Of a stretch of 64,000 nucleotides of DNA, positions 23,830 to 36,431 are shown in pieces (within the stretch, counting starts at the first letter, position 1; every line of letters starts with the position of its first letter). The position numbers and the translations under genes were made by a program. The stretch is from Blastomyces gilchristii SLH14081 (lineage: Eukaryota > Ascomycota > Eurotiomycetes > Onygenales > Ajellomycetaceae). The stretch spans positions 72,531 to 136,530 of the forward strand of contig NW_003101645.1 of NCBI RefSeq assembly GCF_000003855.2. Reading direction: 5' to 3'. The notes under the pieces are model-generated. The model did not search any database and was not told where the DNA came from. It saw only the letters and a program-made list of their open reading frames with translations.

Positions 23830-25165
23830 GTCTCATAGCTTATAATCTCTTTCTCAGCATTTTTCAAATACTTAAGTGATTCTTATAAATTCTCTGATAA
23901 TGAATAATCTTCTCATCTAATGAGATATTGAAGCTTATTATAATATATTCATTTATTTAATATTTTATTCATAAGATATTCAGTATCACTCTTAATTTTA
24001 ATATTATTCAGTTAAAATGACTCTGCTCTGAGATATTGCTTATAGAGCTTTAAATAGAAAATGTGAAAAATAGAATGAATTGATTTTAATTCTGTGAGTA
24101 ATTTTAACTTATATATCTGCTTACTTATCACTCTTGTTACTAAGAAAGATTCTAGTTATTACTCACTGAGCTTCTTATATAATCTTATTATCTTGATATT
24201 CTTTACTGAAAGTAGCACTTGATTCTCTATTAAGAACTTCATTGAAAGATGTTTTTAATTATAGTATTTTATCTGCTACTTCTGAGCAAAGTGAATACTT
24301 TTCACTGTCTTCTTATAAATTTTATTCAAAAGTTTTAATCTTACTTTTACTTCTGATATTAAAAGATACTCTATTCTCTATATCTGTCTAATATTCTGAC
24401 TGTCTATTCTCTTCTTTGAAATATTATTCATAATATCACTGAGTAATGAAGAATTATATTTATAATAAGTATAGAAAGAAGATATCTTTAAGATTATATT
24501 CTTTACATTGTTATATATAAATTCAGTGATTAGAAGATGTTTGAGTCAATCATTCTGATAATATAAATAGAATACTTAAAAATGCTATTCTAGTGTCTGA
24601 TTCTGATATTCAGTCTGATGATCTATCTGCAGATGAAATGTAATACTGAGAAGATATCTTATTATAAGATAATAATAAAAAGCTGATCAGTATTTACTGA
24701 TGAAGAGGAATTCTTAATCTATTATTAATGATTTTAAAGCACTGTAATTATAAATAATGATATCTAAAAACAGATTAGTTAATTCAGAGGCTTTAATCTT
24801 TTTATAAGTAGAAATATATCTGATTATCTTTATAAAGTAGTTAATAATAATTAAAATTGAGTTATATTCTTTAACTCTTATTGACTTCAGCAGATCAACT
24901 ATGAAATTCATTGATAGATTCTATCATGAGCTCTTTAAAATAGACAGTGATATCAACTTACTGTATTACTTATACTGTGAGATCTTTATCTTTTAATAGA
25001 TATTATAAGTTTTAATATACTCTTTAATATCTGTTCAGAGCTTGTCTTAAATATATTTATATTTTAGAAGCTTCTCAGTCTTCTCTAATCTGAAGTGCTC
25101 TGCATGAGAATTATTATGATAAATTCTTAATAACTTCTAATACACTGCTCTGCTATAAAAGATGA
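23830..25165 (-). pseudogene. Gypsy-2 integrase and chromodomain, broken
   Basis: On the minus strand the integrase catalytic core begins MNFIVDLLKSI at about 24911 (usual MDFI..LP; the first Asp codon has become Asn), continues through KEYNSILIIIN and ASELTNLF, and reaches SLIID at 24714, where the second Asp is kept. The chromodomain follows at about 23990-23830 with EYLMNKIL, LQYLIR(W) and NL(W)ESLKYLKNAE, the last being the usual C-terminal helix start. Integrase inserts the cDNA; the chromodomain guides target choice. LINE-c separates this part from RNase H. Stops are frequent. Confidence 0.85.
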
Positions 25166-25540
25166 AGACTGAATTATCAACCGCTTCACCACGAACTCGC
25201 TCGATTTTTCGAATAAGAACCCGCCGATAGATCCATCAAAAAGCCCTCAATCATATGAGCATTCTGACCCCATCGCCGACCGCATACCCTGTGTGGTGGT
25301 GGAGTTATCCAGCCAAAATGTGAACCGGACGTTGTTCGAAGCTCCTGTGTGGGATTATTCCCCTGTTCTCCCCTACCACACCACAACCCCGGGCCAGAGT
25401 GTCATACAAATTGTAAGGTGAAGTGACCTAGCCATATGCATCAATCTTCTCAATTTTGGAAGATCCCTGATCTGTAGTTGTGAAGATATCTGAGGAGTGA
25501 CCTCCGCGAAAACCCTGTCCATCTTTGATGTTCTAAAACA

Positions 25541-25850
25541 CCAATGCCAAGTCTCACCCTTGTACCGCCCTTTCCAATCTGGCCCATCTCTGACAGAAAA
25601 ATACAAAAAGATATCTCAGTGATAATATCAAGCATATAATCAATGAACTCTTCTGAAGTGCAATCTTCACAGTCTGTTGTCTGTGTATCTAGACTTCAAC
25701 ATCAAGTCTCATCCTTGTACTACTTCTCTCAATCTGGCTCATCCTCAGCAGAATGATACAAAAAGATACCTCAGCAACAGTATTCAATACATAATCAGTG
25801 AATAATGAGTTAACAGCATATCAACAACTATAAAATCAGTATATCTCAAG
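25541..25850 (+). repeat. 155-bp tandem duplication in LINE-c 5' region
   Basis: A unit beginning near CAAGTCTCACCCTTGTAC at 25548 is repeated at 25703 (period 155 bp). LINE-f has the same two units (59064 and 59219). LINE-b has one, apparently a hybrid with a unit-1 start and a unit-2 end. The first unit lies partly in the unmutated block and is better preserved. Confidence 0.85.
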
Positions 25851-26723
25851 ATTTGACTGAGCCTTTGATCTCTGCACAGTGAGATATATTAAATCTAGTT
25901 TTAATATCTCAATATTCAATAGATTCTGCAAGAGATTGAGAACAGCAATACTAGATTTCTATTGAATTTAAGAATTAACTCTATATTAATATAATCATTG
26001 ATAAAGTCTTCTATTTTGAGATATAAATAATCAGTTTCTCTACATCCTGCTGATAATATTTATATTATTATATAGAAACAGACTTATATTCTCTATAATA
26101 TCAAGACTCTGAAGAGAGAAAGTCTTGATAGAAGATATACAGTAGTATATATTTTAGCAGTTTCTATCTCATTCTTCTACAGCAGTTAATGTAAAAAAAA
26201 AAAGATCTTAGAAATAGTTTTTTACTTCTCTTGAAAAAGTAAGATGTTTTTCTCTGAGTTTTACACAATATTCTTACAAAGAATTAAAAACAGAGTTATT
26301 TTCTATTATAATTTTATATTCTTTTAAGTAAGAATTACTTTTTCAGTGACTGAAGAGCTTTTATTAATACTTAATTCTCTTTTACACTCTTTATTGACTG
26401 ATTTGAGTTGTATACTTATTGTGTGAGAAGAATTGAATGATTTAGAATAAAATTAAATAGTTTTAATCAATTTCTCTGTAAAAAATTGACTTATTTTTTA
26501 TCAGTTTTTCTCTCAAAAACTGTCATATTATCTGATTTATTATCAATTGATATTATACTTTTTCTCACTGTATCTCAAGAAAGAGTTTGTAAAGATTTTA
26601 TTGATTTATTCTAAAAATCACTTTTAGTTTATTAGATTCTCTTCAAAAATCTAATCTAGTTACTGAACTAGTGTGAAAAAAAAATCAGATATTTTATATA
26701 TAAAAGTCTTTTATTCTTCTTTT

Positions 26724-26910
26724 GAAACAGTCTGATCAACTTTTCAATTGAAAATAGACTAATAAATCTCTCAACTGAAACAGTCTGATCAACTTTTCAT
26801 TTAAAAATAGATTAATAAATCTCTCAATTGAAACAGTCTGACCAACTTTTCATTTGAAAATATACTGATAAATCTCTCAATTGAAACAGTCTGATCAACT
26901 TTTCATTCAG
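26724..26910 (+). repeat. 53-bp minisatellite in LINE-c 5' UTR
   Basis: GAAACAGTCTGATCAACTTT recurs at 26724, 26777, 26830 and 26883, giving three full 53-bp units and a partial one, ending just before the ORF1 start codon. LINE-f has the same array from 60243. Tandem units upstream of ORF1 are common in LINE promoters; the role here is inferred. Confidence 0.9.
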
Positions 26911-26918
26911 TGAGTAAA

Positions 26919-28508
26919 ATGAGTTCAAGAGTACACTCAGTTGATGTGAAAAAAGATGTTTTCTCAGATGTCATTTCTGAGATTGAAATTCTAAAGAGAA
27001 GAAAGAAGAAAGAAATAGAGAAATAACAAGTTCTTGAAATACAGAAACTGAAAAAAGCAAGCAAAATTCTTGAAAAACAGTGTCTGAGTGAGAAGAATGA
27101 AGAAGTTCTATTAATTCTTCATACTCAGGCTAGACAACTACAAGAAGTGATCAAGTTCAAACTTGGAATTTCAAATATAATTCAAAAAACATTGAAATCT
27201 TTCAGTACAGTCACTGACTCTTTTTCATCTTCTACTTCTTCATCTTCTTCTTTAAATTAGAAGAAAATATATGCTCAAGTAGCAGAATCTGCTGTCTTCA
27301 AACCTGTTAGTTCAAAATCTGCTCAAAATTCTGAGAAAACTGAGAAGAATATTTCTCAGATCTCTGTTCATAGAAAGAAAAAAAAAGAAATATAAAAAGA
27401 GAAGAACTTTCAAATCTTCAGAAATAGAAGACTTATTCTCAAAGTCTCAAATCAGAAGAGCTTGCAAAAAAACAAGCTAAACTCAAATCTTATTTTCAGA
27501 ATTAGAAATGAAATTAATCAGCAGTTCTTTTCTCAGTTAATAACTGATATTGAAGTTCAAAAATTAGTCATAGCTTCAATTGAGCTATCTTTCTTTGAAA
27601 ACTCTATTATTTTGACTATAATGTCTGAATTCAGTGCAGAATTTCTCATTTAGAATGAGAATCTCTGAAAATCAGTAATAGAATCTTCACTGAATACAAT
27701 AATTCTATCTGAAAGAGATGAAAAGTGAAATAAATTCATTCTTTATAATATTTCAGTTGAAATTTTTGACTGTGAGAAAGAAATGCTGCTTCTTAAAAAT
27801 GAATTAGAAGAATACAATTCTATTTAACTGAGAAAAGAGCCTGTATAACTTAATTCAATTGAGTTCAGACAGAGCAGAAGAAATGCCTCTGTTCTAGTAT
27901 ATATAAAGATACTTGAATAATCAAGAATCTCTGAAGTAAGAGTAGCAGATTTGAAAATGAGAGTTCATGAATACAAAGATTCAAGAATGAATCTCAAAGC
28001 TCAAACACAGTATTCAAACTGTCAAAGATATGGACACTTTGTAATCTCTTGTTTCAGAGACTCAAAATGCACATTCTATGCTAGAGATCACAAAACTAGT
28101 GAGCATAAATGTAAAACATGCTCAAAAAGAGATGAAATATGTCAATATACTCTGCTTAAGTGCTTCAATTGCAAAGAAAAACATGTATCTAGCTCAAAAG
28201 AATGTGTATTTACTTCAAGAACTCAGAAGAACTGAAGAAAAGATGAAGCTCAAAGTAAATCTAAAACTGAAGAGAAAAGTCAAGCTAGTAAATTCACAAC
28301 TATAAGCTTAAAAAGAAGAAACTCTCAACTATCTAGATCTTCAAACTTCAATTCTTCAGCTAAATGTAAACAGAATTTGAATCCTCAAACACCTGTTAAG
28401 ATTAGAGAATTGAGAAATGACTCTGATAATAAACTAGATAGAATACAAGCAGTTGAGATTCCTGCTTTTTAAAATAGTTATAATCTACTATCTGATAATA
28501 GTGATTAG
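26919..28508 (+). pseudogene. LINE-c ORF1, gag-like nucleic-acid-binding protein, 530 codons, with stops
   Basis: ATG 26919 follows the minisatellite and TAG 28506-28508 ends the frame; 1590 bp, no net frameshift, the same length as in copy f. Residues 1-110 are charged and coiled-coil-like (EIEILKRRKKKEIEK). A Ser-rich linker and KIYAQVAES follow at about 90-130. Three cysteine clusters lie at about 363-430: Y-x2-C-x4-H-x4-C (first Cys mutated to Tyr), a middle C/H set, and CFNCKEKHVSSSKEC. This matches Tad-like ORF1 proteins, which coat the LINE RNA. In-frame TGA, TAA and TAG codons make it a pseudogene. The start is chosen because copy f has the same ATG at the same spacing. Confidence 0.85.
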
Positions 28509-28537
28509 ATTCTACTATATCTTTACTCTCTTTTAGT

Positions 28538-31500
28538 ATGAATGTACAATAAAAACAACAAAAAAAGTTTAAAAACTCTTCAAAAATCATATTTATTCAA
28601 AATAATGTGAATAGAAACTCAAATTATATTTATTCTTATCTTCAGATTACATTTGAATAAAAAGTTGACTTTGTACTTCTTCAAGAACCAAATTTTGATA
28701 CTGAGTAAAAGTATATCATTTCTCATCCAAGCTATTACTGCTTTCTTCCTGAAAAATCTGAGATAAAATCAAGAGTAGCAATCTATGAGAGAAAAAGATC
28801 AAGATATCAATTTAATCTGAGATTTGATATCATATCTGACTCTGACATTCTAGTGGGTGATATTATAGATAAAGATAATGAGTTTGATACTATTCAACTT
28901 ATAAATATCTATAATGAAAAATCATTGAAAGAAAACAACAATATCTGAATAATTAATAGAGAATTTTTGAATATAACTCTCTTAAAAAACTCTATAATTG
29001 CAGAAGACTTCAATGCATATCATCTCTGATAGAACTCAGAGTACACAAGAGTAGTAAGAGCAGATAAACTAGTTGAATGAACTTTTAAGCATTCAATAGA
29101 TTTAGTTAACAAGTCTGATCAATAAACATTCTTTAGAAAAGATATGAAACAGAAATCTATTATAGATCTAACTTTCATATCATAAAATCTAATTGAAAAA
29201 AGACTTATAAACTGATTTATTGATTCAAATAAAATCTCAGAATCAGATCATGAGATCATTCAATTTAATATTGAACTGAGTGAAAAACAAAGAAGTGAAA
29301 ATCCTCTTCTCTCTAATCAGTATAACTTTGAAAAAGCTGATTGAAAAGCAGTTGAAGAAAGAGTAAAACAGCTGAAATCTGAAAGACAGAATGAGCTCTA
29401 TTGAAATCAAAGTCAAGATATATTAAAAGAAATGCTTGAGAATAGAGCAAAGCTGATTATATCTATTCTTCTAACAAGTATTGAAGAAAATATTTCAAAG
29501 AAAAAGTCTTCTGAGTATTTCAAACCTTGATGAAATGAGAATATCACTTCTAAAAGAAAGCAATTAGTCACTGCTAAGAGAGATTGAAAGAATCACTTAA
29601 TATCTGATAAAGAGTTAAAAGCTATTTGAAATGAATATTTTTTAGATATTAAAAAAGCAAAAATAGATTACTGAAACAAATTTCTTAAAGAAGCATAAGA
29701 AAAAGAAGTTTTTAAAGTCTTTAACTATACTAAAACAAGAAGTGTAGCAAAGCTTCTAATCTTAGAATATGAATTTCAGAATGAATTATATACAGCAAAT
29801 TCTTTTGAGAAAAAATGTTAAGCTTTTATAAGAATTCTCTTTCAAAACTCATCATCACATTTAGAAGAGAAGAATATGTTATTTCATGAATATATTGATG
29901 AAAATAACTGAGAATGATCTGAGCTTACATATGATGAACTAGAGTTAGCAATATTCTCAAGTTTAATTAAAACTGCTGCAGGGCCTGATTCAATTAATCA
30001 CTCAATTATTCAAAACACATATTCCTACTTGAAGAATGAATATTTTGAGCTCTTTTTCAATCTCTTAAAAAATAATTATCATTCTGAATGCTGGAGAGAA
30101 GCTACTGAAGTAATCCTTACAAAATCTAATAGAAAGACTTTAATTCCTAAGTTATATAGAGTAATATCTCTGTTGAACTGTTTGAGAAAAATTCTAGAAA
30201 AGATAATAGCTACTAGATTATCTTTTATAAGCTCTATTAGTGATTCTCTTCTATTTAATGAATAAATGAGAGATAGAAAACAATGTTCTATAATTGATAC
30301 TATTCTCTCAGTTATTCATGATATTCAAGTAGCAAGATATGAAGACCTGATCTCAACTGCAGTTTTTATTGATATAAAAGATGCATTTGATCATGTGTCA
30401 AAGTCTAAGATGATTCAAACTTTGAAGATGTTAAAACTGCTACTTTCTCTAATAAAATAAGTCAATTGTTTTATATCTAAAAGAATTATATAACTATTCT
30501 TTGATGAAAGAAAACAAGATAAAACTGAGATAAAAATAGAAGTATCACAAGAATCTTCAATCTCATCTGTTTTATTTGTAATATACACTGCATATCTATT
30601 CAAGAATAGAGAGATGAAAATAGTGAGATCTTCAAGTTATGTAGATAATATTGATCTACTCTACAGTTCAAAAACAATCAAAGAGAACTTAGAAGTGATT
30701 GAGAAAGTAGCAAAGAAAATCTTTGTTAGAGCAGATATCAATCTAATTCAATTTAATATGAATAAAACTGAGTTAATTCACTTTTTTCTCAGATTTAATG
30801 AGAAAGAACTAAGTCTAACTCTTTTGAATAAAGAGATTAAACCTGGTTTAAATGTCAAATGGCTAGGAGTATGGTTAAACTTCAAGCTGAATTTTAAATA
30901 TCATATTCAACAAAGAATTATCAAGACAGAGAGACTACTGAATAGTATAATCAGACTATCAAATACTGAGAGAGGTCTATTCTTTCAGGCTATAAGACAG
31001 TTATACATAGCCTGTATTATCTCAGTAGCTGATTATGAAGTTCAAGTTTGATAAAACAATCAAGAAAACTTTACTGAACTCTTTCAAAGTCTATAAAACA
31101 GAGCTTTGAGAAGAATTCTGAGTGTATTCAAGTCATCTTCTATTAAAGCAATGGAAATTGAAGCTTCAATTCCATCTTCTGCTATTCAATTTGAAAAGGC
31201 CTGTATGAACTATACTCTGAGAGTCATGAAGATGAGCTCAAATCATATAATCAGAGAAAGAGTCTCTTCTTCATTTTCATCAGTTAACTCAGGAAATGAA
31301 CTGAATTGAAATAGATTTCTTGATTGAAATGAGAATAATACTTTAAAGAAAATGCTCTCTCAACTGTATAGACTATGTTCACTTATTAAGAATCAATTTT
31401 CTTCATTAAATGTTGAGAAAATTGATCATGAGAAGATATCTCTCTGAAGAGAAAAGCTAGAATCTCTCATAGACTTATAAATAAGTGAACTATCTAAAGA

Positions 31501-32485
31501 GAGAGAATATGAACAGCATTTGAAGAAGATCTCTATAATTAATATAAAAGACTCTATTCTGATCTACTCAGATGACTCAAAAAATGAGAATTTGAATAGA
31601 TTAGATGCAGACATTGCTTATACTGAAGATAATATTAATTTTATCTCAGATTTCTGAAATTTAGGCTGTGAATCTGAAGTCTTTGATGCTGAACTATTTG
31701 TAATAGTGAAAGCTTTCAAACTCATTGAAATAAAATCTCATAAAAGAGAAAATGATTTGAAAGAGATATGAATATTTTCTGATAGTCAAGCTGCTTTAAA
31801 AAGACTTAGAAATAGTCAGATTTATAATGATCAAATGAATCTTGAACTGATTTTAAACTCTGTTTTAAAAATTCAAAAGAGAAGAATATCAAAACTGATA
31901 ATTCATCTGCATTGAGTTTCTGCTTATATGAATATTCATGGCAATGAATTGGCTGATTCAGCTGTAAAAAAGAGTTCAGAATTAAGCAGATCTATTCAAA
32001 AAACAGTGTCCTGATCTTTTATAAAGAGAAAGATAAAAGAATCTTGTTTAAATAAGTGAAATGAAAGCTGGCAGAAACAAAAGAAGAGTATACATTATTC
32101 AAGATTTGAGATAAAATCAAAGTGAAAATCTTGTTCAATTAAATGTAAAAAGAAAATATTCTCATCTATAATTCAGCTGAAACTAGGACATGGTTATTTC
32201 AAATCTTATATACAAAGATTTGATGATAGATTTGATTCAACAGAGTGCTCATTCTGCAATGTGAATAAAAATCCTGAGTATATTGTAATGCATTGTGCAT
32301 TATACAATAGTCTCAGAGTCAGATTAAAGAAGAAGTATAATTTAAATCAATTAAATATGAGGTTCTTATTCTCAACTGAGACAGGAACTAAATACTTAAT
32401 AGACTTTCTATCAGAAACTAGAGCAGCTATAAGAAAATGACTGAATTCAGAAGTATCTGAATATGAAGAGGTGGAAATTGACTAG
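28538..32485 (+). pseudogene. LINE-c ORF2, endonuclease / reverse transcriptase / RNase H, 1316 codons, with stops
   Basis: One frame from ATG 28538 to TAG 32483-32485. The endonuclease spans residues 20-245: NNVNRNSN start, catalytic QEP (Glu at residue 50), AEDFNAYH near 155 and SDH near 235. Reverse transcriptase: RVISLLNC near 540, FIDIKDAFDH (motif A) near 610, YVDN at 701 (second Asp changed to Asn; copy d retains YIDD), then KWLGVWL. RNase H: IYSDDSK near 1009, FSDSQAAL near 1080, HGNELAD near 1130. A C-terminal CX2C...HC knuckle is near 1236. The protein nicks target DNA and primes cDNA synthesis there. Nearly every Trp position is TGA. Non-functional today. Confidence 0.9.
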
Positions 32486-32882
32486 ATATAGTCTGTTAAA
32501 ACAGCTATATATCATCTTTTAATAATTTTGTTTTGTTATAGTCTCTCTTTACTGTACTTGTTTCCTTCTGTTCTTTTCTCTATCTATTTAATGTGTCTAT
32601 CTTTAAGACTATGTTCTCTTTTCTTTTGTCATAATATTTTCAAATGATTTCAAACTATCAGAAGGTGTTGAAATACTGCAATTTATAAACAGTTTTTGTA
32701 TTCTGAGCTGGAATTTTCTTATTTTGCATATTTGAAATTGATAAATGTATAATAGTTGACTCTATAGATATAGGAAAAACTCTGAGAACTAAAGATTCTC
32801 AGGTAGATGTCATAGTCTCTGACTGTATACATCTATAATTGAAGAATAATAATAATAATAAATAATAATAAGACTGAATTAT

Positions 32883-35800
32883 TCAGTAGTAAAAGTTCAT
32901 ATTCTTCTAGTTATCAGTGACTTGATTTCTTAGTGATATTATCTCACTCAGAGCCTGTCTCTTTTAAGTTCAAACTGAATTCTTTCTTCTTTAACTTCTG
33001 AATTCAAGCTGTAGTAGAGATGTTCTTCTTCTGTAACTTATTAATGAATTTCAAAAGTAGTTGAGTTAAAAGATTGTAGACTGTTTCATTCTTTATCAAT
33101 TCAATGATTGTAAGATATAATATGAGAAACTCATAATCTTCAGTATCAGTTCTCTGCAGAGATCTGAGTTTTCTTTCATCTTCTATACTAAGTTATACAG
33201 CTGTCTTATCAGTGCTGTTTTCAAGCTTCAGAGAATCTTAATCCTCTGCAGTCAGCTTCTTCTGCAGTGATAACAGAGATTCTTTTATAGAATTCTTCTT
33301 CATATCAATGATATTATAATCAGACTGTCTAGATAATATATCAGCAGAGTTAAGTCAATCTGAATAATATCAGATATAGAAATTATACTCTGAAAGCAGC
33401 TCTGTCTATCTGACTTAATATTCTGTCAAGCTCTTTATTATTAAGAAGTAATGCAGATTTACATAATTAGTGAGAACTTGCACTGAGTACTTACTACTCT
33501 GAAGATAATGTTGTCAGATCTTAAAGAATTTAACAATTACTAACATCTTCTGATTATGAGTATCATATCTTCTCTATATAAGTAATAACTTCTTGAAGAA
33601 GAAGATCACTGATCTTTATTCACAGTGTCTTATAGACTCTATGAAAAAGTCTTCTCTCACAGATAATTCATTATCTGTTTTCTCAGAAATGATTATTCTC
33701 TGATTCTTTCAATATTGAAAGATCTCTGATATCAACTGTGAAAAGATTTCACAGACTTTATTCTCAGATATATCAGTCTCACACTGACTGAGTAAGTTGA
33801 GATTAAAGTGATTCAGTATCATGATATCTGTGAAAGCTTGTTTCAATTCTACAAATGTCTGCACAGTGTCTTGAGTAAGAATAAATAGTTCTGTTTTTCT
33901 GTCTTTCATACTTCTCTTTAACAGATCTGTAAGAGAGACAGTAATTCATGAATATATATAAATGAATTATCTATAGAAATTCACAAATTCTAGAAACATC
34001 TGCATCTTGTGATACATTCACAGCACTGATCAGTTCTCAATGACAGAGACTCAGCTTCTATTCATTGAAATGTTATTCATCTCAACAATATAATCTAAGA
34101 AATCAATCTTCTGCATGTAGAACAAGCACTTTTCAGTGTTTATATAGAGTTAATACTATCTCAAGTGACTCAACACTTCTTAAATATGAGTATTGTGTTC
34201 TTTCTCTGTTTTTGAGAAGATTAGAATGTTATTCAAGTATACTATACAGAAGATATTGACAAGACCCTGCAGTGTCTCATTTATATAGATCTGAAAGATG
34301 ACTGAAGTGTTATAAAGATTAAAAGATAAAACAAGATATTCAAAATTGCTGTACTTGGTATGAAAAGCTGTTTTTCAAATATTGTCTTTGTTAACTCTGA
34401 TTCTATGATAGATATTCTGTATATTAATCTTTGAGAACATCTTTACTTCAGATAATTAATTAATCATCTCATTAATTAATAGTAATGAATAGTGATTCTT
34501 AACTATTATCTTATTAAGATCTCTGTAGTCTATACATAGATGTAGTCTATTCTTCTTCTTGAGTATAAAGAGTATAGATGTCTCTGTCAGACTCTTTGAT
34601 GAATATATTCAGTGTTTTGATTATGCTTCTTCAAGATATTTATACAGAATATTCAATTTCTTTACAGACAAGTTGTAAAGAGGCCTGTACAGTGCTGTTA
34701 CATCATCTTTAAGATGAATCTTATATTATATCTTGATATCAGAAAACTTCACTGCTTCTCTTTCTGAAAAGACATTCTTAAAATCTGTAAAGAGATGTTA
34801 TATATGTCTATCTTCAATAATGAATACTGCTGCTAATCTTGCAGTGAGAGTGATAACTTCTTCATCTATTCTCAAGTCTCAGTCATCTGCTATACAGTAT
34901 ATTGACTCAATCTTTTTCTCAAGATTCTTTCAATGACACTCTTCAGATTTCTCTATCACTGTCTCTTTATTAATGAGATGATACTGTCACACCTGAGTGA
35001 CTCAGTCAATAAGAGGATTATTTTCTCTCAATCATAGAAGATCTAGAATGATGTTCTTATCTATGATGTTAACTGTATAAAGAAGCAGACTGCTTTTCTT
35101 GAAGATTTCTTCTGAGTCTGTAATCACATACTATACTTAAATTATGTCAAAACAGTGATATTTTATTTCATCAGTAAATTTCCCATGATCTGACAGATCT
35201 ATCTTCTTTCAATTCTTCATCAAAGAAAAGAAATAGAATATGAAGTTAATATTCACTCTGAAGTCAAGTAGACATCTCACTGATATCTTCTTATTCAGAG
35301 TATATATTGTGATTGTAACATGAACTCAGAGATATAAGAATTATCAATTCTTCATTTCTTTCTCTTCTTTATCTTCTGTGAATACATTTGTCAGAAGAGA
35401 AGTTAACTTTGAGAAGATATCTTCTTAATTCCTTCTCTTCTTTAGCTTTTTATAATCACTGATATAGTGATCATCAGCTCTGCAGTTGAAATAGAGATCT
35501 TTATCAAATCTTTTTTAACATTTCTTTACAGTGAGTGAAGAATCAGAATACTTGAAATTCTTCTTTACTTTCTCTGCACTGAAGTCATCACAGCACTGTT
35601 TAGATTCTGTTATTGATTACTTAGAAGAGATCTTATTAATCTTTTTCTTGAAGAATTGATTATTCAAATAGATCTGAGAAGCCAGATTGATAAGCTCAGT
35701 ATAATTGATGAATGAACTCTGATATTATAATATTATTATTCACACCTTGTGAGTCAGCTTTATAAGATAAAGCTGTGTTTTTAATTGATTCAAATCATCA

Positions 35801-36431
35801 GTCAATTCCTCTCAATATTCTTCAAATCTTGTATTGAAATTGAAAGAATTCTTATTATCTTATTAATGTAATGAGTTGAACTACTGTGCTGTTATAAAGT
35901 CATGATTGTAATGATCTTTGATTTGATTCAGTAGAAAGTCCTTGAATTCTTCCCAAGTTATAGTAGTATTGATATGCTCAAGCTCTCTCTTCTTGATAAT
36001 TCAAGTAGTTGTAGAGATGCCTTCAAGAAGGTTGACAGCATAGATTACTTATATCTCATAAGTATTATACTGACTCAGATTAAGGCGGAATTTCTGTTCA
36101 AGAGTATGAATAAAGCTGTGAAATTCAGACAAGGTGTTTCTCTTGTATCTCAGAGAATCTTCAATCTTAATCTCTCTATCTTCATAATAGATGTAGATGT
36201 GTAGAGGTCATGATAGTAGCAGAGTGATTGAAGAGCACATGCTAAAATATGCAGCAGATTCAGAAATCTCAGATTCCTGCTGAGATAGAGATGTACACAC
36301 TCTAGAGAATGATGTAGTGTTTCTCTCAGAGAGTAAGATCAGATCAGTCTCAGCACAGATGTATAAGATCATATATCAGTCTGTTAGAGCTTGACTGATT
36401 CAAACTTATAATCAGATGAAGTGATTCAAAT
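32883..36431 (-). pseudogene. Gypsy-2 gag, protease, reverse transcriptase and RNase H, broken
   Basis: Read on the minus strand from 36431. Gag ends in a CCHC knuckle at about 35450-35510 (reading YFNCRADDHYISDY; two Cys codons have become Tyr). The reverse transcriptase box is YLNN at 34228-34239 (YLDD with both Asp codons mutated), followed by ILIFSKTEKE. RNase H starts at about 33909 (TQDTVQTFVELKQAF, HFNLNL, ETDISEN) and continues to the LINE-c insertion. Plus-strand open frames in this span (34065, 34733, 35974) are shadows. Gag start and frame junctions cannot be fixed. Confidence 0.83.

Larger units (their letters stand above)
25178..32870 (+). mobile_element. LINE copy c, full length (7.7 kb), best preserved, inserted in Gypsy-2
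   Basis: A complete element between 12-bp TSDs AGACTGAATTAT (25166-25177 and 32871-32882). Order: GC-rich 5' block, 155-bp and 53-bp repeats in the 5' UTR, ORF1 (26919-28508), a 29-nt spacer, ORF2 (28538-32485), about 350 bp of 3' UTR with the hairpin, and an (AAT)n tail. It is opposite in orientation to Gypsy-2. Both ORFs keep full-length frames with no net indel; the damage is almost wholly transitions. It is the reference for the family. ORF1 with knuckles, an endonuclease, RNase H and a C-terminal knuckle point to the fungal Tad/I group. Confidence 0.95.

Noticed and set aside
26724..26910. CRISPR-like array of regular repeats
   Set aside because: The 53-bp units are contiguous tandem repeats without unique spacers, lie in a eukaryotic LINE 5' UTR, and recur in LINE-f.
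28538..32485. Alternative genetic code or mitochondrial DNA with TGA as Trp
   Set aside because: TAA and TAG also interrupt the frames at Gln positions, some Trp codons are still TGG, GG is depleted in noncoding parts too, and the elements are nuclear retrotransposons.
34065..36204. Plus-strand frames at 34065, 34733 and 35974
   Set aside because: They lie opposite Gypsy-2 pol and gag, whose minus-strand motifs (YLNN box, zinc knuckle) explain the region.
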